A DNA stretch of 7,508 nucleotides from Chloroflexota bacterium (GCA_021847625.1 JAJZQK010000141.1:1-7508), one strand, 5' to 3'. Positions 1 through 6,971 are shown, numbered from the stretch's first letter. The notes: generated from the sequence alone by a model not told the origin. Numbers and translations: made by a program.

Positions 1-36
1 TAGTGCAGCCTCAGAACAGGTCGTCGGTAATGCCCG

Positions 37-879
37 TTGCCTACTAAAGCGGTCCTCATCGTCAGTGCTGGGCAGCTGCCACCGTCGCTCGGTCCGACGA
101 TCCCCGAAGAGGTCATCTGTTCATGCATTAAGGCGCTGCGCCACCCGGTCTTCCTGGTGTCGTTCGACCCCAAAGCCGAGGCCGATCGGGCCTACCGCGA
201 GCAGCTGGCACGGTGGGGGTGGCCCGGGCGACTGAGCAAGGTCCCGACGTTCGCCGTGATGGGACGTGGCCAGGAGCCTGCGCCCCTGACGTCGCAAGAC
301 GCGTCGGACGTTACCTTTGCGGTCGATGCACTGGTCGCGTTCTGTCAGCGCTATCGCCAGCAGCTTGCCGAAGAGAATTTCCCCATCCGGGACACCATCG
401 AAGTGAGCCTGGCCGGGAAGACCGTCCGAGTGGACGTGTCGGTCCCCGGCGAGGACCCCTCGGCGCCGCCGGCGACCGTCTACCGGTTCAAGGTCTCCCT
501 GGCAAACCACAAAGATGTCTGGCGGACGATCGACGTTCGCAGCAACCAGACGTTGGAAGATCTCCATTATGCGATCCAGGACGCGTTCGGGTGGGACGAC
601 GACCATTTGTACGCCTTCTTCTTGAGCGGCAAGGCGTGGGACACATCGACCGCGTACTTTCGGCCAGAGGGGCGTCAGCAGGGCATGCGCAGCGCCCGGA
701 CGCGACTGGACAGACTGGGGCTCGTGCCGCGCAAGCGCTGCCTCTACATTTTTGACTTTGGCGATGAATGGCGTCACGAGGTCCGAGTGGAGAAGGCCGG
801 CCTCTCGGCCGACGGAGGCGAGTACCCGCGGATCGTGGAGGAACACGGCCAGGCGCCGCCGCAGTATGGCGACGAGTAG
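37..879 (+). CDS. pRiA4b ORF-3-like domain protein
   Basis: The C-terminal half (about residues 148-277) is a plasmid pRiA4b ORF-3-like domain, the family often labelled 'IS1096 element passenger TnpR'. Visible signatures are WRTIDV near 162, the helix ending in AFGWDDDHLYAF, FDFGDEWRHEV at 239-249 and YPRIVEEHGQAPPQY near the end. The N-terminal part (about 35-115, HPVFLVSFDP and VPTFAVMG) has no domain I can name with confidence. The biochemical role of the family is unknown; members often sit in mobile or accessory DNA. The start is uncertain: the frame has a stop at 28-30, so the TTG at 37 is the first possible start, with no good SD before it. The N-terminus could therefore be shortened or frameshifted. 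The C-terminus looks complete. Paired hairpins begin one base after the stop. The domain call is firm; the start and role are not. Confidence 0.8.
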   Translation: MPTKAVLIVSAGQLPPSLGPTIPEEVICSCIKALRHPVFLVSFDPKAEADRAYREQLARWGWPGRLSKVPTFAVMGRGQEPAPLTSQDASDVTFAVDALVAFCQRYRQQLAEENFPIRDTIEVSLAGKTVRVDVSVPGEDPSAPPATVYRFKVSLANHKDVWRTIDVRSNQTLEDLHYAIQDAFGWDDDHLYAFFLSGKAWDTSTAYFRPEGRQQGMRSARTRLDRLGLVPRKRCLYIFDFGDEWRHEVRVEKAGLSADGGEYPRIVEEHGQAPPQYGDE

Positions 880-880
880 T

Positions 881-920
881 CGTCTGACCAGGAGCACTGG
901 TAGACGGCGCACGGGTGCGC
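881..920 (+). terminator. tandem hairpins directly after the pRiA4b-like gene
   Basis: The first hairpin is CGTCT-g-ACCAG (881-891), loop GAGCA, CTGGT-AGACG (897-906): ten pairs with one bulged base, starting one base after the TAG stop. A second hairpin, GCGCA/TGCGC with a CGGG loop, follows at 907-920. There is no T-run, so this is not a textbook intrinsic terminator. It may act as a weak or factor-assisted terminator or protect the mRNA 3' end. Confidence 0.4.
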
Positions 921-1004
921 GCCCTGACCACCGCTCGCCGATAAGCGGCCGCCCGTGGGAAAGGAGAGGCCGGCGAGCAAGCCTCATGCTACTCACCGGC
1001 CAAC

Positions 1005-1034
1005 GGCTCCCCGAGGAGGGGAAAATCCCGAACT
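1005..1034. repeat. interspersed repeat, copy A
   Basis: This 30-base block starting GGCTCCCCGAGGAGGGG matches 4836-4865 at 28 of 30 positions (differences at the 18th and 22nd bases). A weaker second block, 1036-1052, resembles 4919-4935 at 13 of 17 positions. Copy A therefore looks like copy B with about 50 bases removed between the blocks. It lies in a non-coding stretch between converging genes and carries its own small stem, CCCC/GGGG. I do not recognise the family. Confidence 0.6.
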
Positions 1035-1116
1035 CTTCCGAACTTAACAATCGTCGCCGCCGCAGTGCTCGCAGCGCGGGGAGCATCGCGGCTGGCCTGG
1101 TGAGCGACACGCCATA

Positions 1117-1131
1117 ACCCGAGTCTCGGGT
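1117..1131. terminator. short palindrome between converging genes
   Basis: ACCCGAG-T-CTCGGGT is a perfect palindrome around a central base and can fold as a six-pair stem with a three-base loop. It lies 26 bases past the stop of the minus-strand HEPN gene and past the end of the plus-strand pRiA4b-like gene. A terminator or insulator role is plausible, but no T-tract follows on either strand. Confidence 0.3.
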
Positions 1132-1156
1132 GTCTCGTCCGGTGACGATCTCGATC

Positions 1157-1576
1157 TCACCCTTGCCTGTCACGGCAGGTTTCCTCGGGGAGGCGGCTGA
1201 GGATGGCCTCGTAGACCTCGCGGGCGAGGGCGCCCTGAGCTTCAGCCACCGGGGGCTCCGCGAGCTGTCCAGGATAACGAAACCGCCAGGCATACTCCGT
1301 CAGCCCTGCGGCTCGCCGCAGCAAGCTCTCAAGCGTTGGGTCAACCGCGGTGCACTGCTGGCCGATCTCGACCAAGTTATGGGTCTTGCGGAACGGCACA
1401 TCGTGCCAGACGAGAAATCCTTTCAAGGACTTCTCGGCCAACTGCTGGCAGTGGAAGACGATGTCGGCGGTGAGCGGCGGTTGGGCCGTGACTTCGAACT
1501 CGGCGGCCCTGAGATCGAGCGCGGCCTTGGCCAGCCACTCGCGAGTTTCGGCTACGCGGGCGGCATCAGGCGGCAT
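1157..1576 (-). CDS. HEPN domain protein, probable toxin partner of MNT
   Basis: This 139-residue protein is the size of a stand-alone HEPN domain (PF05168-like). Visible hallmarks are the N-terminal helix TREWLAKAALDLRAAEF, the motif CQQLAEKSLKGFL at 43-55, FRKTHNL at 62-68 and LTEYAWRFRYPG at 92-103. In MNT-HEPN systems the HEPN protein is usually the toxin, an RNase with an Rx4-6H motif, silenced by the nucleotidyltransferase. Here the only histidines are at 42, 58 and 66, and none has an arginine 4-6 residues before it; the nearest is R63-K-T-H66. The classical RNase motif therefore appears absent, as in many PF05168 members, and toxicity is uncertain. The ATG lies inside the end of the MNT gene (11-base overlap), which implies translational coupling. 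Confidence 0.85.
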   Translation of the reverse strand: MPPDAARVAETREWLAKAALDLRAAEFEVTAQPPLTADIVFHCQQLAEKSLKGFLVWHDVPFRKTHNLVEIGQQCTAVDPTLESLLRRAAGLTEYAWRFRYPGQLAEPPVAEAQGALAREVYEAILSRLPEETCRDRQG

Positions 1577-1934
1577 AAAGGAGCCTTCCTTCCCGCAAGA
1601 CGGTGCCTGTTAGAGATGCACGCAAATGCGCGCGGCTCTCGAAGCGTCCTCGCGTCCAGACCAGGACGTCGGCCGCCGTCCCCGTTCCCCATAGCGCTTG
1701 ATAGGCAAGCCGGCTGCGTTGGCGCTCCTCCGATGCCGTATCGGGGACGACAACCAGCAGGTCGAAGTCGCTGTCCGGCCCGTAGTCGCCGCGCGCCTTA
1801 GAACCGAAGACGTATATGCGCTCCGGCTGGTAGGCTTCGATCAGGCGCTCGATGATGACTCCGAGCGAGCGCACGTCTTCGTCGGCCAGGTGTGGCAGCT
1901 CGCGGCGAATCCGGTCTTCAAGCTCGTATCCCAT
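1566..1934 (-). CDS. MNT-type nucleotidyltransferase, probable antitoxin
   Basis: A 122-residue minimal nucleotidyltransferase. The polymerase-beta-type signature G44-S45...G49-D50...D56-x-D58 (in VFGSKARGDYGPDSDFDLLVV) is intact, and D89 in AADVLVW fits the third metal-binding carboxylate, so the protein looks catalytically competent. In characterised pairs the MNT protein transfers AMP to the partner HEPN protein and neutralises it; that this one does so is inference. It is the first gene of a two-gene operon, with a GAGGTGA SD four bases before the ATG. The order antitoxin then toxin, with overlapping ends, is typical of such pairs. A possible promoter lies about 110 bases upstream. Confidence 0.88.
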   Translation of the reverse strand: MGYELEDRIRRELPHLADEDVRSLGVIIERLIEAYQPERIYVFGSKARGDYGPDSDFDLLVVVPDTASEERQRSRLAYQALWGTGTAADVLVWTRGRFESRAHLRASLTGTVLREGRLLYAA

Positions 1935-2045
1935 CGCTCACCTCGTTCTCCTCGGGGGTTCTTCAGGGCAGCGGAACGGACGCCTGCAATTGGAGACGTG
2001 ACGCTGGCTGGCCACGGAGCGCGGCAGCTACCCCCGTCTCGTCGG

Positions 2046-2054
2046 ATTGTAGCA
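2046..2054 (-). promoter_or_regulatory. possible extended -10 promoter for the MNT-HEPN operon
   Basis: Read on the minus strand, this is TGC-TACAAT, an extended -10 element (TGn plus five of six TATAAT bases). No convincing -35 hexamer lies 16-18 bases upstream. It sits about 110 bases before the MNT start codon, in the gap between the MNT and SEC-C genes. Supported by position and motif only. Confidence 0.3.
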
Positions 2055-2190
2055 TGGACACAGACCTAGCGCGGGTGTTGAGCAGCCGTGCTCGCGCAAG
2101 CGCACTGCAAGCCCTCTCCAGACCAGTCCAAACCTGCCGCCGTCGATTGCCGTAGGTATGCATCGCACGGGCCTGGTGCCTTGCCGCCGA

Positions 2191-3456
<1,266 letters not shown>

Positions 3457-3543
3457 CCCATCTCCTTGCCGGGTCACAAACAGGCATCGTAGGGCCTCCG
3501 CGATGGCATACGGTACCTGTTCGTCCGGTGTGGTGCACCATCG

Positions 3544-3571
3544 ATTATACCAGATACACGCAGGTCCTCGA
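3544..3571 (-). promoter_or_regulatory. extended -10 promoter for the SEC-C gene
   Basis: On the minus strand TGG-TATAAT (3552 to 3544) is a perfect TATAAT with a TGn extension. A weak -35, TCGAGG (three of six matches), lies 16 bases upstream. Transcription would start near 3537, leaving a leader of about 80 bases before the ATG at 3456. This argues against any start upstream of 3456. Confidence 0.6.
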
Positions 3572-3572
3572 C

Positions 3573-3898
3573 CTACCCAGCGTGGCACCGAGGCAGGGGA
3601 TGACTGTCACGCGTGCCGAAGGTAGCTTGCAGCGCGCATCTGAGCCGACCAGCCTCGAACGAGTGGCAACCAAGGTTCAGGGTCCCTGGTCGTGCGGAAC
3701 TGAGGTCCCACGCGGAAGTGCGGTGCCACCGCGCCCTTGAGGATCCACCGATCCGGCGCCACGGCCATCAGACGCGCCAGAAGCCGCTCAAACGAGACGA
3801 GCTTCCGCAGCCGCACCAGTGGAACGCCCCTGCCGTGCTGTCGCCAGGAGCCGCTGCTCAAGGGCCGTACGGAAGGCGCTGGCGGTCGCGTATCTCAC
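3573..3898 (-). pseudogene. abiEii: abiEii-like nucleotidyltransferase toxin, degraded
   Basis: Three fragments of an AbiEii-type toxin (type IV system nucleotidyltransferase) follow one another in three reading frames. The first runs from a GTG at 3898 (overlapping the abiEi stop) and reads TASAFRTALEQRLLATARQG. At the four-G run 3830-3827 one extra base moves the gene into a second frame: VPLVRLRKLVSFERLLARL, then RWILKGAVAPHFRV and FRTTRD, the family's characteristic N-terminal region. The core that should follow (including the DxDL residues and most of the roughly 270-residue protein) is missing. A third frame near 3590-3665 reads RLRCALQATF, then THPLP-like DSHPLP, resembling the family's C-terminal region, before a TAG at 3575-3573. 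Frameshift plus internal deletion means no functional toxin. Family assignment rests on motif recognition and conserved gene order. Confidence 0.72.
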
Positions 3899-4206
3899 GC
3901 CGCGGCCCTACGGAGCGCGCTCTCGTGAGAGACGACCGCGACATCCTTCCCCACGGCGAGCCAGGCGGCGAGGACGTCCTCGCGCGGGGACGAGGGGTAC
4001 TCGCGGAGGCGGTAGAGCCCGCGCCGGACGCGGCTGAACCGGCCGCTCTTGACACGGTGCGAGAGCAGGGCAAAGCTGTATCCGCAGGCGCGGGCCTGCT
4101 CGGTCGTGAAATAGCCGGCCTGGCCGGACGCAATGTGAAAGAGACACGTGCGATCTGGCCGCGTGGCCGTATGGGCCGGCGCATCGGGCATCATCTCGTC
4201 ATTCAT
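3895..4206 (-). pseudogene. abiEi: abiEi-like antitoxin, truncated after the N-terminal domain
   Basis: The 103 residues match the N-terminal winged-helix part of AbiEi antitoxins, which bind DNA and repress the abiE operon. Residues 30-66 (GYFTTEQARACGYS, then LLSHRVKSGRF and RVRRGLYRL) are the recognition segment; YPSSPREDVLAAWLAVG and VVSHESAL (71-98) follow. Full-length relatives have about 180-280 residues, so the C-terminal antitoxin domain is missing: after HESAL the frame ends in RRAAA and TGA. The TGA still overlaps the abiEii GTG start, so the deletion seems internal with the natural gene junction kept. The ATG at 4206 is chosen because GGAGGAG lies upstream, although spacing is long; the open frame continues to 4278. 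The fragment could still be translated as a DNA-binding stub. Confidence 0.72.
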
Positions 4207-4262
4207 TCGCGGGCCATCTCCTCCAGCGCGGACACCGCTGCATCCAGCGCCTGTTCTGCAAT

Positions 4263-4306
4263 AGGAGGTGATACGCATGAAAATAGTTGTAGACCTTGAC
4301 TTATAA
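4263..4306 (+). CDS. nine-codon peptide with near-perfect Shine-Dalgarno
   Basis: AGGAGGTGAT at 4263-4272 is a ten-base perfect complement of the 16S rRNA 3' end, well spaced before an ATG at 4277. The frame reads MKIVVDLDL and stops at TAA (4304-4306). So strong an SD is unlikely by chance. The product may be a leader peptide for the downstream gene, or the surviving 5' end of a lost gene; some small ferredoxins begin with similar residues, but that is only a resemblance. The downstream -35 element overlaps its last codons, so its transcript must begin further upstream. Confidence 0.4.
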
Positions 4307-4324
4307 TTATGGCCATGTTAGCAT
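4296..4324 (+). promoter_or_regulatory. sigma70-type promoter for the unknown gene at 4370
   Basis: TTGACT (4296-4301), 17 bases, then TAGCAT (4319-4324) preceded by TGT, giving a five-of-six -35, a four-of-six -10, a TGn extension and ideal spacing. Transcription would start near 4331, leaving about 39 bases before the ATG at 4370. A perfect TATAAT also lies at 4302-4307 but lacks a good -35. Confidence 0.55.
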
Positions 4325-4369
4325 TATCTTAAGATGAACACGTGGAGAAAATGCGCGGAGGTGCTACAC

Positions 4370-4765
4370 ATGGTCAGCACGGCAGGTTCGATCGAACGAC
4401 AGCGGGCGCTTGAGCAGCTAATAACAGACATTCAGGCGAACGGTGGAATCCTGCGCGTCACGATGGGAAGGCTGCGGGACGTTTGTGGTTGGGACAAACT
4501 GGGTAAGTACGTCGTACAGGACATCAGCGACCAACTTAAGAAAGTTGGCATAGGTCACCTTCCTCGCGAAGCCGATCAACTACCTCGTTACCAACACCTG
4601 GATGTCCGTGTCTTTCTGACAGACTCCCTAGTCGGCCGATTGATCCTGTCGGTTCAGCAACCATCTGAGTCTGGGGACGAGCTACTACGGCAGGTGGGTG
4701 ACAATGACGCAGTGATGGTGATCGAGAAGATCCGCGCATTGGTGTGCCATCACGGCGATAACTAG
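4370..4765 (+). CDS. unknown protein, possible winged-helix domain
   Basis: I do not recognise this 131-residue protein. It has no signal peptide or membrane segment. The first 55 residues look helical, with a possible helix-turn-helix: GGILRVTMGRLRDVCGWDKL (25-44) and then YVVQDISDQLKKVGIGHLP (47-65). LPRYQHLDVRVFL (71-83) could be a wing or following strand, and the rest is acidic and helical. The frame is open from an ATG at 4334, but the ATG at 4370 is preferred because GGAGGTG lies six bases before it and the promoter would make 4334 nearly leaderless. The upstream region and much of the gene are AT-richer than the neighbours, which hints at recent transfer. It stands alone, divergent from the abiEi remnant, and a strong hairpin lies 38 bases downstream. 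A DNA-binding or effector-associated role is a guess. Confidence 0.6.
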   Translation: MVSTAGSIERQRALEQLITDIQANGGILRVTMGRLRDVCGWDKLGKYVVQDISDQLKKVGIGHLPREADQLPRYQHLDVRVFLTDSLVGRLILSVQQPSESGDELLRQVGDNDAVMVIEKIRALVCHHGDN

Positions 4766-4803
4766 CCAGGCTAAGCCGAGGCGTCAGCGGGGATCATAGT
4801 ATT

Positions 4804-4840
4804 GAGCCAAGAGGGGACACCGAACGTCCCCTCTTGGCTC
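4804..4840 (+). terminator. perfect 15-bp hairpin after the unknown gene
   Basis: GAGCCAAGAGGGGAC (4804-4818) and GTCCCCTCTTGGCTC (4826-4840) are perfect reverse complements around a seven-base loop ACCGAAC. It lies 38 bases after the stop at 4765. No T-run follows, so it may terminate with a factor, stabilise the 3' end, or belong to the repeat that begins at 4836. Confidence 0.6.
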
Positions 4841-4865
4841 CCCGAGGAGGGGGAAAGCCCGAACT
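4836..4865. repeat. interspersed repeat, copy B
   Basis: This is the partner of copy A at 1005-1034 (28 of 30 bases identical). It begins inside the right arm of the 15-bp hairpin, so hairpin and repeat may be one unit. A second block of weaker similarity lies at 4919-4935. In the frame that leads into the HTH gene at 5040 it reads GSPRRGKARTS; copy A read in the matching frame gives GSPRRGKSRTL. Confidence 0.6.
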
Positions 4866-5039
4866 TCGCTCAGTCTCGAAGTCATCGCGCGCTCCAAACG
4901 GGGAGGAAAACCACACAGTTCCGGACTTGACTACCACCTTCCTGGCAGCGAATCCCCCTCGCCCGAGCCGCAGTCTCGGCAGAAGCCTCCAAAGCAGCAC
5001 CGAAACCCTATCACACTAGCCAACGAGTGGCAAGATTCG

Positions 5040-5324
5040 TTGGCCGGCGGGCGCTTATCTCAGGCCGAACTCGCCCGTCGGCTGGGTGTTTCCCGGGCAC
5101 GGATCAGCCAGGTCCTACGGCTGCTCGACCTAGCCCCCGAAACCAAGGACGCCATCGCCAGACTTGGTGACCCTCTGCCCAGCCACATCCTGGGCGAACG
5201 TGCGTTGCGATCTCTGCATAAGATACCGGCCCAGCAACAAGCCTCTGCCGTTCGTAACCTGATAGCCGGCGTTCGCCTCCGCTTCAACAGCTCTGTTGAA
5301 CAAGGTCGTTGCTGCAGCCTGTAG
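5040..5324 (+). CDS. small HTH protein, ParB/recombinase-associated type, 5' end unclear
   Basis: LSQAELARRLGVSRARISQVLRLLDL (residues 6-31 from the TTG at 5040) is a clear helix-turn-helix of the ParB/KorB kind. The following ARLGDPLPSHILGERALRSLHKIPAQQQ matches the pattern of small HTH proteins often found beside serine recombinases. Family-like sequence also runs upstream of the TTG (HRNPITLANEWQDS, encoded from about 4998). The frame stays open back to 4806 yet offers no ATG, GTG or other TTG. The gene therefore has either lost its start, begins at an unusual codon, or was fused to upstream DNA that includes repeat copy B. The last 19 residues look unlike the family and may be read-through into foreign sequence. 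No recombinase gene is present nearby. Probably a remnant; the HTH assignment is good. Confidence 0.6.
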   Translation: MAGGRLSQAELARRLGVSRARISQVLRLLDLAPETKDAIARLGDPLPSHILGERALRSLHKIPAQQQASAVRNLIAGVRLRFNSSVEQGRCCSL

Positions 5325-5444
5325 GCTTGCCTTCGAGAGATCCGCAGTCATGATGGTGGTAAGGAGGACGAAGTAACCCGGTATGAGAGAACCCGCGCCA
5401 GTTCCTGCAATCTCAATTGAGCGTAGTGTGCAAAAGCGCAGCGA

Positions 5445-5760
5445 TCAAGCCGCCTCGCGGTAGTAATCGTGAATGATACCGACGAGCACATCGTGCAGGT
5501 GAATATGAATGACAATGCCCTGAACCTGAACCTGCCGGCGGCGGTACAGGACACTGCTGAGCGAGTCCTTGATGGGGACGGCGATGGTTGAAGAAGCCAC
5601 CGTACTCACCGAGCACGCGCCGCAGGTGACGTTCGTACACGATAAGCAGGTGGTCAAGACACTCCTCTCGGACCCGGCGGATCCAGCGCTCGGCGATGGC
5701 GTTCGCGTTGGCTGCCCGGTAGGGCGTGCGGACGATCTCATTGAAATTGAGATAACCTCT
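5445..5760 (-). pseudogene. IS481-like integrase-core transposase, C-terminal fragment
   Basis: The minus strand encodes the end of an rve-type DDE transposase: EIVRTPYRAANANAIAERW, then RRVREECLDHLL, ERHLRRVLGEYGGFFNHRRP and HQGLAQQCPVPPP. The glutamate of the catalytic DDE triad is probably the E in NAIAERW. Nothing upstream of about 5760 resembles the rest of the catalytic core, so the first two thirds are missing. Near 5518-5520 one extra base in a GGG run shifts the frame; after it, GIVIHIHLHDVLVGIIHDYYREAA, the usual family ending, runs to TGA at 5447-5445. Truncation plus frameshift makes it non-functional. Terminal inverted repeats are not evident. A long plus-strand open frame over the same bases is its antisense shadow. 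Confidence 0.82.
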
Positions 5761-6151
5761 AAGATCAAGCGGAGGCTGGCAATGGCAGAAGACCATCCTC
5801 AGCAGCTGACCCAGGTGCCGGCCGAACCAGGACAAGCGGCCATTGGTCTTGCCGTCAGGACAGGGTGGGCCCCCATGCCTCGGGAGGACGATGCATCCTT
5901 GTTCGCCCTCGGCGAACAGGCGGCGGAGGCGCCCGTCTGGATTATGGAGTACGACCGGGGCGTGCGCGGGCGCTTTCATGCCCCGGACCTGCTGGCCCAA
6001 TGGCCAAAGAGCGTCCTCTCCCCGCCCGCAGTGTGCGGAAACCCGGTACGGCACGGTTATGTCGCGTCCAATCGTCGCCTCTTGCTTGCGTCACTCCCTT
6101 CGGGAGCGTATGCCCTGCCCACCTCCGAAACCGACGTGTGCGGGAGGGCCT
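5761..6151. other. 391 bases between transposase fragments, no gene recognised
   Basis: Both strands keep long open frames here, but neither translation resembles a known family. The minus-strand frame continues into the transposase fragment without the catalytic-core motifs expected at that distance, and the plus-strand frame is largely antisense of the fragment. A small hairpin CTCCC/GGGAG lies at 6094-6106. Most likely rearranged insertion-sequence debris. Confidence 0.5.
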
Positions 6152-6247
6152 ATGCTTTGGTGGATACTCGCGCAGATCCTCTCACTCTTGCTCGATCTTG
6201 CTGCTGGCAGGCGGCCATCCGATCAACCGAAGCCTTGGGGAACATAG
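6152..6247 (+). pseudogene. transposase N-terminal fragment, 31 codons
   Basis: An ATG at 6152 opens a 31-residue frame, MLWWILAQILSLLLDLAAGRRPSDQPK and then PWGT before TAG. It matches the typical opening of integrase-core transposases (a hydrophobic stretch LAQLFxLLLDLL followed by basic residues and D-K-D-LE). A GGGAGG SD-like run lies just upstream. The family would continue into LEILLLRQQL, which is absent. It points opposite to the C-terminal fragment at 5445-5760, so the two are either from separate copies or separated by an inversion. Recognition rests on a short stretch. Confidence 0.5.
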
Positions 6248-6383
6248 TCGCAATGGTCTTCGATGCCCAGCACACGCTGACCATTCCCGCCGAAGTTCCC
6301 GCTGGTGTTAGCGAACACACCTTGCCCATGCGTTCGCCAACACCCAAGTTCCGCGTGAACCCCAGCGGGAACTCGTCCTCACC

Positions 6384-6971
6384 GTGCCCCTGCCCGAGGA
6401 CAACGGCCTGCAGGGTGACGGGCGGCCCAAGGTCCGCCGGTTCCGTAGTCGCCTGCTCGACCTCGGCCAGCGCCTCCGGCAGTTCAGACGCGAGCACGGC
6501 TTGACCCAGACGATAATCGCCCGGGTGGTGGGTGTCGGCAGTGACGCCACGGTATCCCAGTGGGAAACTGGCAACCGTGTGCCGAACGGACTTCCTCGCG
6601 AGCGGCTTGTGGAGCTGCTGGAGGGAAGGCTCTGGCACGTCCTGCGTGAGGTCGTCGTCGAAGGCCAGGGCCTGCCGGGACGCTGGCACTAGGCGGCGTG
6701 CTGGTATCGCCGGGCCACTTGGGAGCGGGGATCACGGGAGACGGCGGGCAGTATGGTGGCGGTGATAGTGGACAACCTACGGGAGATAGATTCATTGGGA
6801 GCCCTGCGTCAGCGATACTGCACAGACGATGGCAGCGGTGTACATCCCCCGACGGCGAAGCGCATCCCAAACACCATGCACCAGGGCGACCAGCGGCGAG
6901 TCGAGGATGCGGCCTTCGGTCTACGCTGGCTGACGCTTGCCCACGGCATCCATCTCGATCTCAACCGCTGA
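6384..6971 (+). pseudogene. XRE-like HTH protein gene with in-frame TAG
   Basis: The GTG at 6384 opens a frame with an XRE-type helix-turn-helix at about residues 27-70: LGQRLRQFRREHGLTQ, then VGSDATVSQWETGNRVP. GLPRERLVELLEGRLWHVLREVVVEGQGLPGRW follows. Codon 103 is TAG (6690-6692). The same frame then continues with AACWYRRATWERGSRETAG, VAVIVDNLREIDSL, ALRQRYC and RRVEDAAFGLRWLTLAHGIHLDL to TGA at 6969-6971. The part after TAG fits the conserved second half of this family (WYRRASRER-type motif), so the gene has been split by one nonsense change, giving 195 codons in all. A 102-residue DNA-binding product could still be made. No strong SD precedes the GTG. Upstream, the frame is open to 6312 without another start. 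Confidence 0.65.

Noticed and set aside
121..1293. 390-codon open frame on the minus strand
   Set aside because: Most of it is antisense to the pRiA4b-like gene, and its upstream end overlaps the HEPN gene in another frame. The translation is Arg/Pro-rich low-complexity sequence, typical of a shadow frame in GC-rich DNA.
3457..3588. N-terminal extension of the SEC-C protein to a start at 3588
   Set aside because: The ATG at 3456 has a good AAGGAG site, and a TATAAT with TGn extension at 3544-3552 lies inside the extension, so the upstream start would not be transcribed.
5130..5351. Minus-strand 73-codon frame starting MTADLSKASLQAAATTLFNRAVEAE, loosely reminiscent of an IS256-type start
   Set aside because: It is largely antisense to the HTH gene, has no SD, and the resemblance ends after a few residues.
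6253..6310. Possible small protein starting MVFDAQHTLTIPAEVPAG on the plus strand
   Set aside because: There is no SD before the ATG. The frame has no clear end of its own and runs on into the shadow frame over the XRE-like gene.
5569..6504. 311-codon open frame on the plus strand
   Set aside because: Its first part is the exact antisense of the transposase C-terminal fragment, which has clear family motifs on the minus strand. The rest resembles no family and overlaps the plus-strand transposase stub and the XRE-like gene in another frame.
6150..6689. 179-codon open frame on the minus strand
   Set aside because: It is antisense to the XRE-like gene, whose HTH motifs on the plus strand are convincing. 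The reverse translation shows no family motif.
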